Source: Candidatus Omnitrophota bacterium (GTDB lineage Bacteria > Omnitrophota > Gorgyraeia > Zapsychrales > Zapsychraceae). From it: a stretch of 6,550 nucleotides of DNA. The position numbers and the translations under genes were made by a program. The stretch lies in contig JACRHQ010000138.1 in assembly GCA_016217585.1 (NCBI GenBank), positions 1-6,550 of the forward strand, in the 5' to 3' direction. Positions 1-5,496 of this stretch are shown here, one piece after another. Under the pieces are notes generated by a model. The model ran no database searches and was not told where the DNA came from. It saw only the letters and a list, made by a program, of their open reading frames with translations. The first letter of the stretch is position 1; each line of letters opens with the position of its first letter.

Positions 1-74
1 GGGATTATTTTAACAAGGCCGACGGGGACGCCGTATTTTCGAAAAAAGTCAAGGCGATCCTGGGGCTTAACTAG
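1..74 (+). CDS. C-terminal end of an unidentified protein (5' end outside window)
   Basis: The third forward frame is open from the window edge to a TAG at 72-74 and gives 23 residues beginning DYFNKADGDAV and ending VKAILGLN. The mixed charged stretch followed by a short hydrophobic helix-like end looks like a genuine protein C-terminus. The fragment is too short to assign a family and I do not recognise it. The first forward frame is also open here, up to a TAA at 172-174, but past base 75 it only translates the intergenic repeat into an Arg/Ser-rich string, so I prefer the third frame. The gene ends directly before the repeat element and lies in the same direction as the MarC-family gene. 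Confidence 0.5.
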   Translation, partial: DYFNKADGDAVFSKKVKAILGLN

Positions 75-75
75 T

Positions 76-147
76 CCTGAGCGCAGTGGTTCGACAAGCT
101 CACCACACTTTCGGAATCACACTGAGCGAGGTCGAAGTGTCGAAGGG
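76..147. repeat. Degenerate REP-like interspersed intergenic repeat
   Basis: This stretch is built from TGAGCG (78-83 and 123-128) and TTCGAC/GTCGAA blocks. TTCGACAAGCTCA (90-102) and TGAGCGAGGTCGAA (123-136) form imperfect inverted arms: the outer TTCGAC/GTCGAA and inner GCTCA/TGAGC pair, with two versus three bases between them and a loop of about 20 bases. A further TCGAAGGG follows at 140-147. Short palindromic elements of the type CCTGAGC...GTCGAAGGG are scattered between genes in many environmental bacterial genomes, and this looks like a worn copy. It could also act as a weak transcript-end structure for the upstream gene, but no T-run follows it. Confidence 0.55.
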
Positions 148-150
148 CTA

Positions 151-169
151 GCGCGTGCCAGCGACGCGC
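151..169 (+). other. Small hairpin upstream of the MarC-family gene
   Basis: GCGCGT (151-156) and ACGCGC (164-169) form a perfect 6-bp stem around a 7-base loop, ending 20 bases before the MarC-family start codon. It lies directly after the interspersed repeat and may simply be part of it. There is no following T-run, so it is not a standard intrinsic terminator. A role in the leader of the downstream transcript is possible but unproven. Confidence 0.25.
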
Positions 170-189
170 AGTAATGGAAAGGACTCCGA

Positions 190-777
190 ATGATATTGGG
201 CGACATTCTGCTTGCCTTTATCCCGGTTTTCGTCGCGGTGGACCCGATCGGGCTTTTACCCGTGTTTGTTGCGTTGACCCATCGGGTCGGGAAGAAGGAA
301 AGAAAAAAAATTATCATCCAGTCGATCGCCACGGCCCTGTCGCTGGCGGTCGCGTTTATTTTTCTGGGAAAGTGGGTATTCCGGGTTATGGGGATAACCG
401 TGGGTGATTTTATGATCGCCGGCGGCGGGATCCTCATGTGTATTTCCATCAATGAGCTCTTGCAGCCGGGTAAACAGCGACGCCTGCCGGCCGGAGAACT
501 GGGGGCGGTCCCTCTGGGGACGCCCTTGATCGTCGGGCCCGCCGTTTTGACGACATCCCTTATTATGATCGATGAATACGGGCTGGGGGCGACACTCGTT
601 TCGGTTGTGCTCAATGTCTTTCTGGTAGGGCTGGTATTCGTCTATTCGGATTCTCTCATCAGGGCGCTGGGGCAGTCCGGGGCGAGGGCCCTGTCCAAGA
701 TCATGGCGCTTTTTCTGGCGGCGATCGCGGTGATGATGATCCGCAAAGGGGTCGTGCAGCTGTGGGGCGGTGTCTAA
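190..777 (+). CDS. MarC/UPF0056-family integral membrane protein
   Basis: A 195-residue inner-membrane protein of the MarC (UPF0056, NAAT-like) family, at the usual family length (about 190-220). Family hallmarks visible are VDPIGLLPVFVALT (residues 17-30), AVPLGTPLIVGPAVLTTSLI (106-125) and a C-terminal segment with SKIMALFLAAIAVMMIRKG (169-187). Hydrophobic stretches near 4-30, 43-66, 73-90, 108-127, 133-156 and 169-192 fit the six-helix topology. The ATG at 190 is chosen because AAAGGA (178-183) sits 6 bases upstream; an ATG at 174 is in another frame. The biochemical role of the family is not settled: transport has been proposed, and the historic multiple-antibiotic-resistance label is not well supported. 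The gene has the same orientation as the pilus genes but is separated from them by an intergenic gap with its own promoter, so it is probably unrelated to pilus assembly. Confidence 0.93.
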   Translation: MILGDILLAFIPVFVAVDPIGLLPVFVALTHRVGKKERKKIIIQSIATALSLAVAFIFLGKWVFRVMGITVGDFMIAGGGILMCISINELLQPGKQRRLPAGELGAVPLGTPLIVGPAVLTTSLIMIDEYGLGATLVSVVLNVFLVGLVFVYSDSLIRALGQSGARALSKIMALFLAAIAVMMIRKGVVQLWGGV

Positions 778-793
778 AAAGTATAATTGATTA

Positions 794-821
794 TTGCAAT
801 TGAGGCCGTGTCCGTTATAAT
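794..821 (+). promoter_or_regulatory. Predicted sigma-70-type promoter of the pilin/pilus operon
   Basis: A perfect TATAAT -10 box lies at 816-821. A TTGCAA -35 box (4 of 6 consensus matches) lies at 794-799, with a 16-base spacer. Transcription would start near 828, about 25 bases before the pilin start codon, which leaves room for the strong ribosome site. The -35 box sits inside a short inverted repeat (AATTG 785-789 / CAATT 797-801) that could be an operator. This is the only good promoter visible ahead of the pilus genes. A second TATAAT at 782-787 has no matching -35 box. Confidence 0.55.
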
Positions 822-842
822 GAAAACAATTAATTCAACCAC

Positions 843-848
843 GGAGGG
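843..848 (+). promoter_or_regulatory. Ribosome binding site deciding the pilin start
   Basis: GGAGGG, followed by AAAG, ends 4 bases before the ATG at 853. It is the best Shine-Dalgarno sequence in the window. It decides against the in-frame upstream starts at 787 (TTG) and 820 (ATG), both of which lie in or before the predicted promoter. Confidence 0.7.
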
Positions 849-852
849 AAAG

Positions 853-1236
853 ATGGAAAACAGGAAAAGGGATTTTGGTTTCACGCTCATCGAGTTAATC
901 ATGGTTATCGTCATCTTGGGCATCCTGGCCGCGGTGGCGATTCCTAAATTCACTAATTTGTCCGGCAACGCCAAAAAGTCGGCAGAGGAAGGGGTCGTCG
1001 GCGGTGTACGCGCCGGGATACAGACATACATGGCCCAGGACGACCCTGCTCATGCCTGGCCGACAACCCTCGATTCCGCCAGCAACGGTGACTGTACCGC
1101 GGCGAACCCTTGTTTCGGCACTGTCCTGGCCCAGGGCGGCATCACCACCAGCGACTGGTCCAAGAGCGGTTCGGCGTACACCGGGCCCAACACGGGCAGT
1201 TATACCTACAACGCCATAAGCGGTGAATTTAAATAA
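853..1236 (+). CDS. Type IV pilin / pseudopilin, probable major subunit
   Basis: A 127-residue prepilin with a textbook class III signal: a 9-residue basic leader MENRKRDFG, cleavage before F10 and the motif FTLIE with Glu at mature position 5. A hydrophobic helix follows (ELIMVIVILGILAAVAIPKF, residues 14-33), in the GspG/PilA style. The mature protein would be about 118 residues, with a small head ending TYNAISGEFK. C81 and C87 sit in one loop and could form a disulfide. The subunit would be extracted from the inner membrane and polymerised into the fibre. It is first in the pilin series, next to the promoter and with the strongest ribosome site, which suggests high expression and the major-subunit role. 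I cannot tell from sequence alone whether it belongs to a T4P or a T2SS pseudopilus. Confidence 0.9.
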   Translation: MENRKRDFGFTLIELIMVIVILGILAAVAIPKFTNLSGNAKKSAEEGVVGGVRAGIQTYMAQDDPAHAWPTTLDSASNGDCTAANPCFGTVLAQGGITTSDWSKSGSAYTGPNTGSYTYNAISGEFK

Positions 1237-1267
1237 TATTCTTCCGTAACCGTCAACAGAAAGCGGG

Positions 1268-2737
1268 ATGGTTTCTTTTCATAAAAGAGGTCTTGTCCTT
1301 CTCGCCTCGATCATCCTTCTTGTTTTCGCCTCAATCGCTGTTTTAAGCGTCACCACGTTCATCGTCCAGCGGTTTTCCGAGGGCCGTGCCCAACAGCGTT
1401 CCCTGCAGTCGGTTTATCTCGCCCAGGCGGGCATCAACCAGGCCATCTATTCTTACCGGACGACCGGTGCCAATGCTTATTTCACTCCCGGCCAGACGAC
1501 GCTTCCGGGAGACCCTGGCAGTTCTTTCATCCTGGGGGGAACCGCCAGCGCGGGCTTTGATGCCGATTTCCTGATGGTCGATGCCAATTCGGGCAGCTGG
1601 TCTGCCACCACTTACGATACCATAGCTGTAAGAAGCCAAACGACCGGAAGCGGGACGACCAACGCTTCCGACGGGACTTTTACCGTCAATAAGCCCGCCT
1701 CGGTTTCCAATAATGACTATCTGGTTTGCATCATCGGGAAAAAAGCGGCCAACGTTGGTGCCAGCGTTGCTCCGCCGTTGGGCTGGACGGTCGGCGATCA
1801 GCTTGGCACGACGTTAGAAAACGACGTTTATGGCGGAACTTTTTATAAGAAAATAACCAATGCCGCCGGCGAGCCGGCAACGTATGCCTTTGATTCCAAT
1901 GGCACCAGTGAAACATTCGGGTATTGGACAGGGTCGCTTTCCGGTATCGATCAAACAACCCCCGAAGATGTCAGTTTTTCCACCGGGACAGGACAATGGG
2001 TTAACTCGCAGAACGATAGAACTCCTAATCTTCCTTCCGTCACAACGGTTACTCCTCAAGCGTTTGCCCTGGGCGCGTGGTCGCTAAATTCCGATACGGC
2101 AACGAATCAACCCGGAAGTCCTTGGGCCAATAGAGCGGATGATGCTGGCGGATTGTTGAATGTCATGTCTCAAACGGTGGCCGCCGCCGGAACAGCTACG
2201 GGGACGGCCAGCCTCAGCGCGGTTGCCGTTGGTCAAGAAACCCAGACAGGGACGTTTGTTTTTCGACCCGCGGTTGTCCCGCGCCGGCTGGATTACGGGC
2301 GTATTAAAAGCGTGATCGACCCGGGCACCCGGACGCTCACGATTACGCAGATGGCGGTCACCTGGACGACCGCCAGCCGTACTTTACAGCAAATCTGGAT
2401 TAACGGGGTCCAGCGCTGGAGCGGGAGCGCCAGTTCGGGACAAACAGTCGACATCAGTGATGTTCCCGGCATTAATCCCGCGGGGGTAACCACCAATTAT
2501 CTGGTTTTTGATGCCGACATGCAAACAGGGAGCCTTACCTTGACGGCCACGTATTATCTGTCGGACAATTCTACCCGGACTGTGACCCTGTGGCCGAACT
2601 CCAATAACTTTCGTTTTACCGTCAAAGCCTCGGGAAAAAAGACAGGGTCGAATCTATACAGGACTATCCAGGCGGAGTATAATGCCAGCACAAGCAAAGT
2701 TGTGGACTACCGTGAGATTGATACACAGATGCAATGA
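1268..2737 (+). CDS. PilX/GspK-like minor pilin with inserted beta-rich domain
   Basis: A 489-residue protein. The first 8 residues (MVSFHKRG) form a short basic leader ending in Gly. A hydrophobic helix follows (about 9-34) with Ala, not Glu, at mature position 5, as is typical of GspK and of PilX N-terminal-domain proteins. The segment QSVYLAQAGINQAIYSYR (47-64) matches the conserved helix end of this class. Residues about 117-337 form an extra module (separate entry). Residues about 341-450 form a second beta-rich region (TLTITQMAVTWT, IWINGVQRWSG). The C-terminus (FRFTVKASGKKTGSNLYRTI, then a Tyr/Glu-rich tail) resembles the ends of PilX-like pilins. GspK-type proteins cap the tip of the fibre, so the added module would be tip-displayed; that role is an inference. 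The ribosome site is weak (AAAGCGGG directly before the ATG). The gene is 31 bases after the pilin, and its end overlaps the next gene. Confidence 0.8.
   Translation: MVSFHKRGLVLLASIILLVFASIAVLSVTTFIVQRFSEGRAQQRSLQSVYLAQAGINQAIYSYRTTGANAYFTPGQTTLPGDPGSSFILGGTASAGFDADFLMVDANSGSWSATTYDTIAVRSQTTGSGTTNASDGTFTVNKPASVSNNDYLVCIIGKKAANVGASVAPPLGWTVGDQLGTTLENDVYGGTFYKKITNAAGEPATYAFDSNGTSETFGYWTGSLSGIDQTTPEDVSFSTGTGQWVNSQNDRTPNLPSVTTVTPQAFALGAWSLNSDTATNQPGSPWANRADDAGGLLNVMSQTVAAAGTATGTASLSAVAVGQETQTGTFVFRPAVVPRRLDYGRIKSVIDPGTRTLTITQMAVTWTTASRTLQQIWINGVQRWSGSASSGQTVDISDVPGINPAGVTTNYLVFDADMQTGSLTLTATYYLSDNSTRTVTLWPNSNNFRFTVKASGKKTGSNLYRTIQAEYNASTSKVVDYREIDTQMQ
1616..2278 (+). other. Inserted jelly-roll-like domain within the PilX/GspK-like protein
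   Basis: Residues about 117-337 carry the order of motifs I associate with a beta-sandwich module seen in phage tail, surface and adhesin-like proteins: FTVNKPASVSNNDYLVCII (138-156), PPLGWTVGDQLG (169-180), TFYKKITNAAGEPATYAF (191-208), WTGSLSGIDQTTPED (220-234), VTTVTPQAFALGAW (258-271) and a closing GTFVFRP (328-334). The composition is rich in Thr, Ser, Gly, Asn and Asp, as expected for a secreted beta domain. Borders are approximate. Assignment rests on motif memory rather than an alignment, so the fold is probable and the ligand unknown. Confidence 0.55.
1645..1670. repeat. Perfect 8-bp inverted repeat near the 5' edge of the inserted domain
   Basis: CGGAAGCG (1645-1652) and CGCTTCCG (1663-1670) are exact reverse complements separated by 10 bases. 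They encode the Gly/Thr/Ser-rich linker at residues about 126-135 of the PilX/GspK-like protein. The pair may be chance, an mRNA hairpin, or a trace of how the domain was acquired. I see no matching copy at the 3' edge of the domain. Confidence 0.3.
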
Positions 2738-3143
2738 TCCTTCACGGCCGGCGGGTTTCACTTTAATTGAACTCGTTATGACGATGATCATTGTCAGCAT
2801 TGTTTCCATTCCGCTGTCTTTATTAATCGGTGCGCATCTCGAAAGTGTATTTATTTCGGAAGAGGACACGATCGGCATGAATTTGGCCCGCTGTGAAATG
2901 GAGCGCGTCAATAATACGGCGTACGCGTCGTTAACGGCCGGGACGACGACGCCGGTGAATTGCAGCAGTGACCTGGGATATCCTTCTTATACCGTTTCAA
3001 AAACCATCGCGTATGTGCAGGGCGATGATGCCAGCGCCGAAAGTTTAAAAAAGATCACCATTGATGTGACGAAAGGCAGTCAAAACAGAGGGAGCCTGGT
3101 TACTTATCGTGCTAAAAATGTTACTTTCGGGCCGGCGCCATAA
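2682..3143 (+). CDS. PilV/GspI-like minor pilin
   Basis: A 153-residue prepilin with cleavage after G25 and the motif FTLIE (F26 at +1, Glu30 at +5), then a hydrophobic helix to about residue 50. NLARCEMERVNNTAYASL (67-84) resembles the conserved post-helix segment of PilV/GspI proteins (LA..EMER). The rest is beta-rich, with LKKITIDVT (122-130) as the typical central strand. C71 and C94 may pair. GspI-type subunits act in the tip complex with J- and K-type proteins, and here the gene sits between K-like and J-like genes. The ATG at 2682 has GGAG (2674-2677) 4 bases upstream and overlaps the previous gene by 56 bases, giving a 25-residue leader. In-frame GTG 2712 or TTG 2718 would give 15- or 13-residue leaders but have no better ribosome site. 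Confidence 0.82.
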   Translation: MPAQAKLWTTVRLIHRCNDPSRPAGFTLIELVMTMIIVSIVSIPLSLLIGAHLESVFISEEDTIGMNLARCEMERVNNTAYASLTAGTTTPVNCSSDLGYPSYTVSKTIAYVQGDDASAESLKKITIDVTKGSQNRGSLVTYRAKNVTFGPAP

Positions 3144-3717
3144 TTTTCGTCAGCAACAATCAATCCATATCCGGGGATTTACTCTTGTTGAACTCGTCAC
3201 GGTGATCATGATCCTGGGCCTCCTTTCCGCGGGAGGAGGCTATCTGATGTTTCATTACGTCAAGAACGCCGTTTATATCCCCAATAAAATCAATATGGAC
3301 ATGCTCGTTTCCGACGGGCTGGACGTTATGATCAACGGGGACAGCCGCGCGAAGGGGCTGCGGTTCAGCAAGGTCATTACGGCCGTTGCGAACAACCAGG
3401 TGGACTTTATCAGCCAGGACGGCCAGACCGTCCGGTACCGGCTCGATACGGGGACCAACAAGCTGTACCGTTCCATCAACGCCGGGGCGCAAGAGGTCAT
3501 CCCTTATTACGCGTCCGTCGCGGGTGTCAGTATGGTTTCCAAAACGGCCGGGCAGTTGTTTGCCTATTACGATGCCAACGAAGCCGTGACGGCGACGGCG
3601 GCCGATGTGCGGTGGATCACGATCGGGCTGACCGCCAGGACAGGCAGCGGTTCCTACGCGCAGTGGCAGGGCCAGTCGAGCCAGAGCACGTCTGTCGCTG
3701 TGGCGAAATTTCAATAA
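3118..3717 (+). CDS. PilW/GspJ-like minor pilin
   Basis: A 199-residue prepilin. The 20-residue basic leader (MLLSGRRHNFRQQQSIHIRG) is followed by FTLVE, with Glu25 at mature position 5, and a hydrophobic helix to about residue 46. The head has the order of a PilW/GspJ-type protein: VDFISQDGQTVRYRLD (95-110), TNKLYRSINAGAQEVIPY (113-130), a segment ending AGQLFAYYDAN (144-154) and VRWITIGLTART (164-175). These proteins join the K- and I-type subunits at the fibre tip. The ATG at 3118 overlaps the previous gene by 26 bases and lacks a clear ribosome site, implying translational coupling. A GTG at 3109 in the same frame would add three residues and cannot be excluded. Confidence 0.82.
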   Translation: MLLSGRRHNFRQQQSIHIRGFTLVELVTVIMILGLLSAGGGYLMFHYVKNAVYIPNKINMDMLVSDGLDVMINGDSRAKGLRFSKVITAVANNQVDFISQDGQTVRYRLDTGTNKLYRSINAGAQEVIPYYASVAGVSMVSKTAGQLFAYYDANEAVTATAADVRWITIGLTARTGSGSYAQWQGQSSQSTSVAVAKFQ

Positions 3718-3738
3718 GTGCCGGCTAAAAGAGGTGAG

Positions 3739-5496
3739 ATGTCCGGGAACAGGCAGAATGAACGTCGAGGCCTTGTGGAGTTGGTCGGGAGGTTGAGGGC
3801 GGATCTTCTTCCGGCGGTCAGGGAGCAACTGTCCAGCGGCCGCCGCCGCGCCGGCGAAAGGCTCAAGACGGAGATATCCGTTTTGTCGAAGCTTTTCAGC
3901 CCCAGGCTGGATAAATTCCTGGCGGTTAATTTTGACCCGGCGATGGTTGAGATCGTTTACGTCGAGTCATTCTCCGGCGGGCTGCGGCTTCTGGCTTATG
4001 AGACGGCAGCGGTGGTCGGCTCGCAGGAGAAAGCGCGGGAGATGGCCCTCGTTGAATTCCTCAGGGATTTCCTTGAAAAAAACGCCGTTACCACCCACGA
4101 TGTCCTTATCAGCATCTCGGATCCCGATTCGATATTTTTTAAGGATATCGTGCTGCCCGTCATGCCCGACGCGGAGATCCTGGAGGCGGCCAGGTGGCAG
4201 CTCAGGGATGACGTCCCCTTTGATCTGGACCAGGGTTCGATCGACTGGCAGGTCCTGGAGGAAGTCACCGGGGAAGACGGGCAAAAGGGACGGCGGATCA
4301 TGTTTATCGCCGCCAACAACGCCGTCATTTATCAATATTTATCCGTTGTCCAGCAATGCCGCCTGGACCCTTTGAGCGTTACCAACAGCGCCTTTAATTA
4401 CGCCCATATCCTGGAAAATTTGCCGGACGTTCCCGAAATCGTCGCGGTGCTTGACTTCGGTCGCGCGGAAACGACCTTCGGCATTTATATGCAGAAGAAA
4501 CTGGGGTTTGTGCGTCGCCTGCCTGTCTCCTGGGAGAGGTTGCTGCAGTCGCTGACGAAGACCCTGGTTTCCGACGGCGGGGCGACCCAGCTGACGCCTG
4601 AACAGGCGGAGGAGATCACGCGCAGCGTCAGCATCCCGCAGGAGAATACCGCGGTACTGCCGGGCAACATCAAGACGACTCATTTCTTGTCGTTGATGCG
4701 CCCTTTCCTGGAGACATTAACGCGGGAGGTCAAATTTTCCCTTGATTATTTCGCCATGAATTTCGGGAAAGAAAAACCGTCGGTGTTATACATCGCCGGG
4801 GAAAGCTCCCGTTTCAGGAATATGGACCAGTATCTCCACGCGGCCTTTGAGATGGATGTGGTCTGCCTGCCGCTGCCGGCGCGGGTAGACACGCGGGCCC
4901 TCGGCGCGGCTTCTCCGGGGCCTGAAGACCAAAACAGGATCATGAATGTCCTGGGGGCGGCGCTGGGCGGTCCCACGCGCATCAGCCTGCTGCCGGTTGA
5001 GATCAAAACCAGGCGTCTGGAATTTCTGGAGCGGATTTTTCTGCGCTCCCTGGCGATCATTTCCGGCGTGGTTTTTATTTTTTCCCTGTCCGTGATGCAG
5101 TTCCAGGCGCGTAATTATGAACAGCGCCTGAAGAACGCCCGGGTCCACATGCAGACGATGGTCGACATCAAGAGTCTGGTCCAGGACGTCCGTACGAGGG
5201 AAAATCTGGCCCGGGAGATCGAAGGCCGCGGGGTGCCGCTCGACGGGCTCCTCAGCGTGGTGGCGGCGGCCGTCCCCGAAGAGATCCTCCTTGATAATCT
5301 GGATTTCAACGCCGCGGCGTACCGGTTGACCTTGAAGGGTTCCGTCACGGCAAGCCGGGAGGCCGGCGAAACCATCCTGGCGGATTTTATGCAAAAGCTC
5401 GAGGCCTCCTCCTTTTTTACGGAGGCGAGATTCGTTTCTTCGCAGAAAACAGGGACAGCGTATGCCTTTGAAATTGAATGCACTCTTTTCCATTGA
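3739..5496 (+). CDS. pilM: PilM-PilN fusion, type IV pilus inner-membrane platform protein
   Basis: A 585-residue protein joining two normally separate pilus proteins. Residues 1-57 are a basic helical extension. Residues about 60-410 are PilM-like with an actin-type fold; motifs include DAEILEAARWQLRDDVPFDL (144-163), the phosphate-2-like segment VLDFGRAETTFGIY (237-250), EVKFSLDYF (330-338) and the adenosine-side segment LYIAGESSRF (350-359). ISLLPVEIK (415-423, DNA from 4981) is the classic PilN opening. A membrane helix follows (about 434-454), then a charged helical segment and a PilN periplasmic domain starting near VPLDGLLSVVAAAVPEEI (499-516). PilM is normally cytoplasmic and binds the PilN N-terminal tail; the fusion makes that contact covalent. 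ATG 3739 follows GAGGTG (3731-3736); a GTG at 3718 would add seven residues. Confidence 0.9.
   Translation: MSGNRQNERRGLVELVGRLRADLLPAVREQLSSGRRRAGERLKTEISVLSKLFSPRLDKFLAVNFDPAMVEIVYVESFSGGLRLLAYETAAVVGSQEKAREMALVEFLRDFLEKNAVTTHDVLISISDPDSIFFKDIVLPVMPDAEILEAARWQLRDDVPFDLDQGSIDWQVLEEVTGEDGQKGRRIMFIAANNAVIYQYLSVVQQCRLDPLSVTNSAFNYAHILENLPDVPEIVAVLDFGRAETTFGIYMQKKLGFVRRLPVSWERLLQSLTKTLVSDGGATQLTPEQAEEITRSVSIPQENTAVLPGNIKTTHFLSLMRPFLETLTREVKFSLDYFAMNFGKEKPSVLYIAGESSRFRNMDQYLHAAFEMDVVCLPLPARVDTRALGAASPGPEDQNRIMNVLGAALGGPTRISLLPVEIKTRRLEFLERIFLRSLAIISGVVFIFSLSVMQFQARNYEQRLKNARVHMQTMVDIKSLVQDVRTRENLAREIEGRGVPLDGLLSVVAAAVPEEILLDNLDFNAAAYRLTLKGSVTASREAGETILADFMQKLEASSFFTEARFVSSQKTGTAYAFEIECTLFH

Noticed and set aside
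1..174. First forward frame open from the window edge to TAA at 172-174
   Set aside because: Beyond base 75 it merely reads through the interspersed repeat and gives an Arg/Ser-rich string; the third frame ending at 74 looks more protein-like.
784..800. Sigma-54 (-24/-12) promoter ahead of the pilin
   Set aside because: TTGCA is present at 794-798, but the GG expected about 10 bases upstream of its GC is absent.
787..852. Longer pilin N-terminus from TTG 787 or ATG 820
   Set aside because: Both starts lie in or before the predicted -10 box, and the GGAGGG site fits the ATG at 853, which also gives a normal 9-residue prepilin leader.
1237..1267. Terminator between the pilin and the PilX/GspK-like gene
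   Set aside because: The 31-base gap has no stem with a following T-run; transcription probably continues.
3160..3828. 222-codon open frame on the minus strand
   Set aside because: Antisense to the PilW/GspJ-like gene and the start of PilM-PilN; Arg/His/Pro-rich translation without family motifs.
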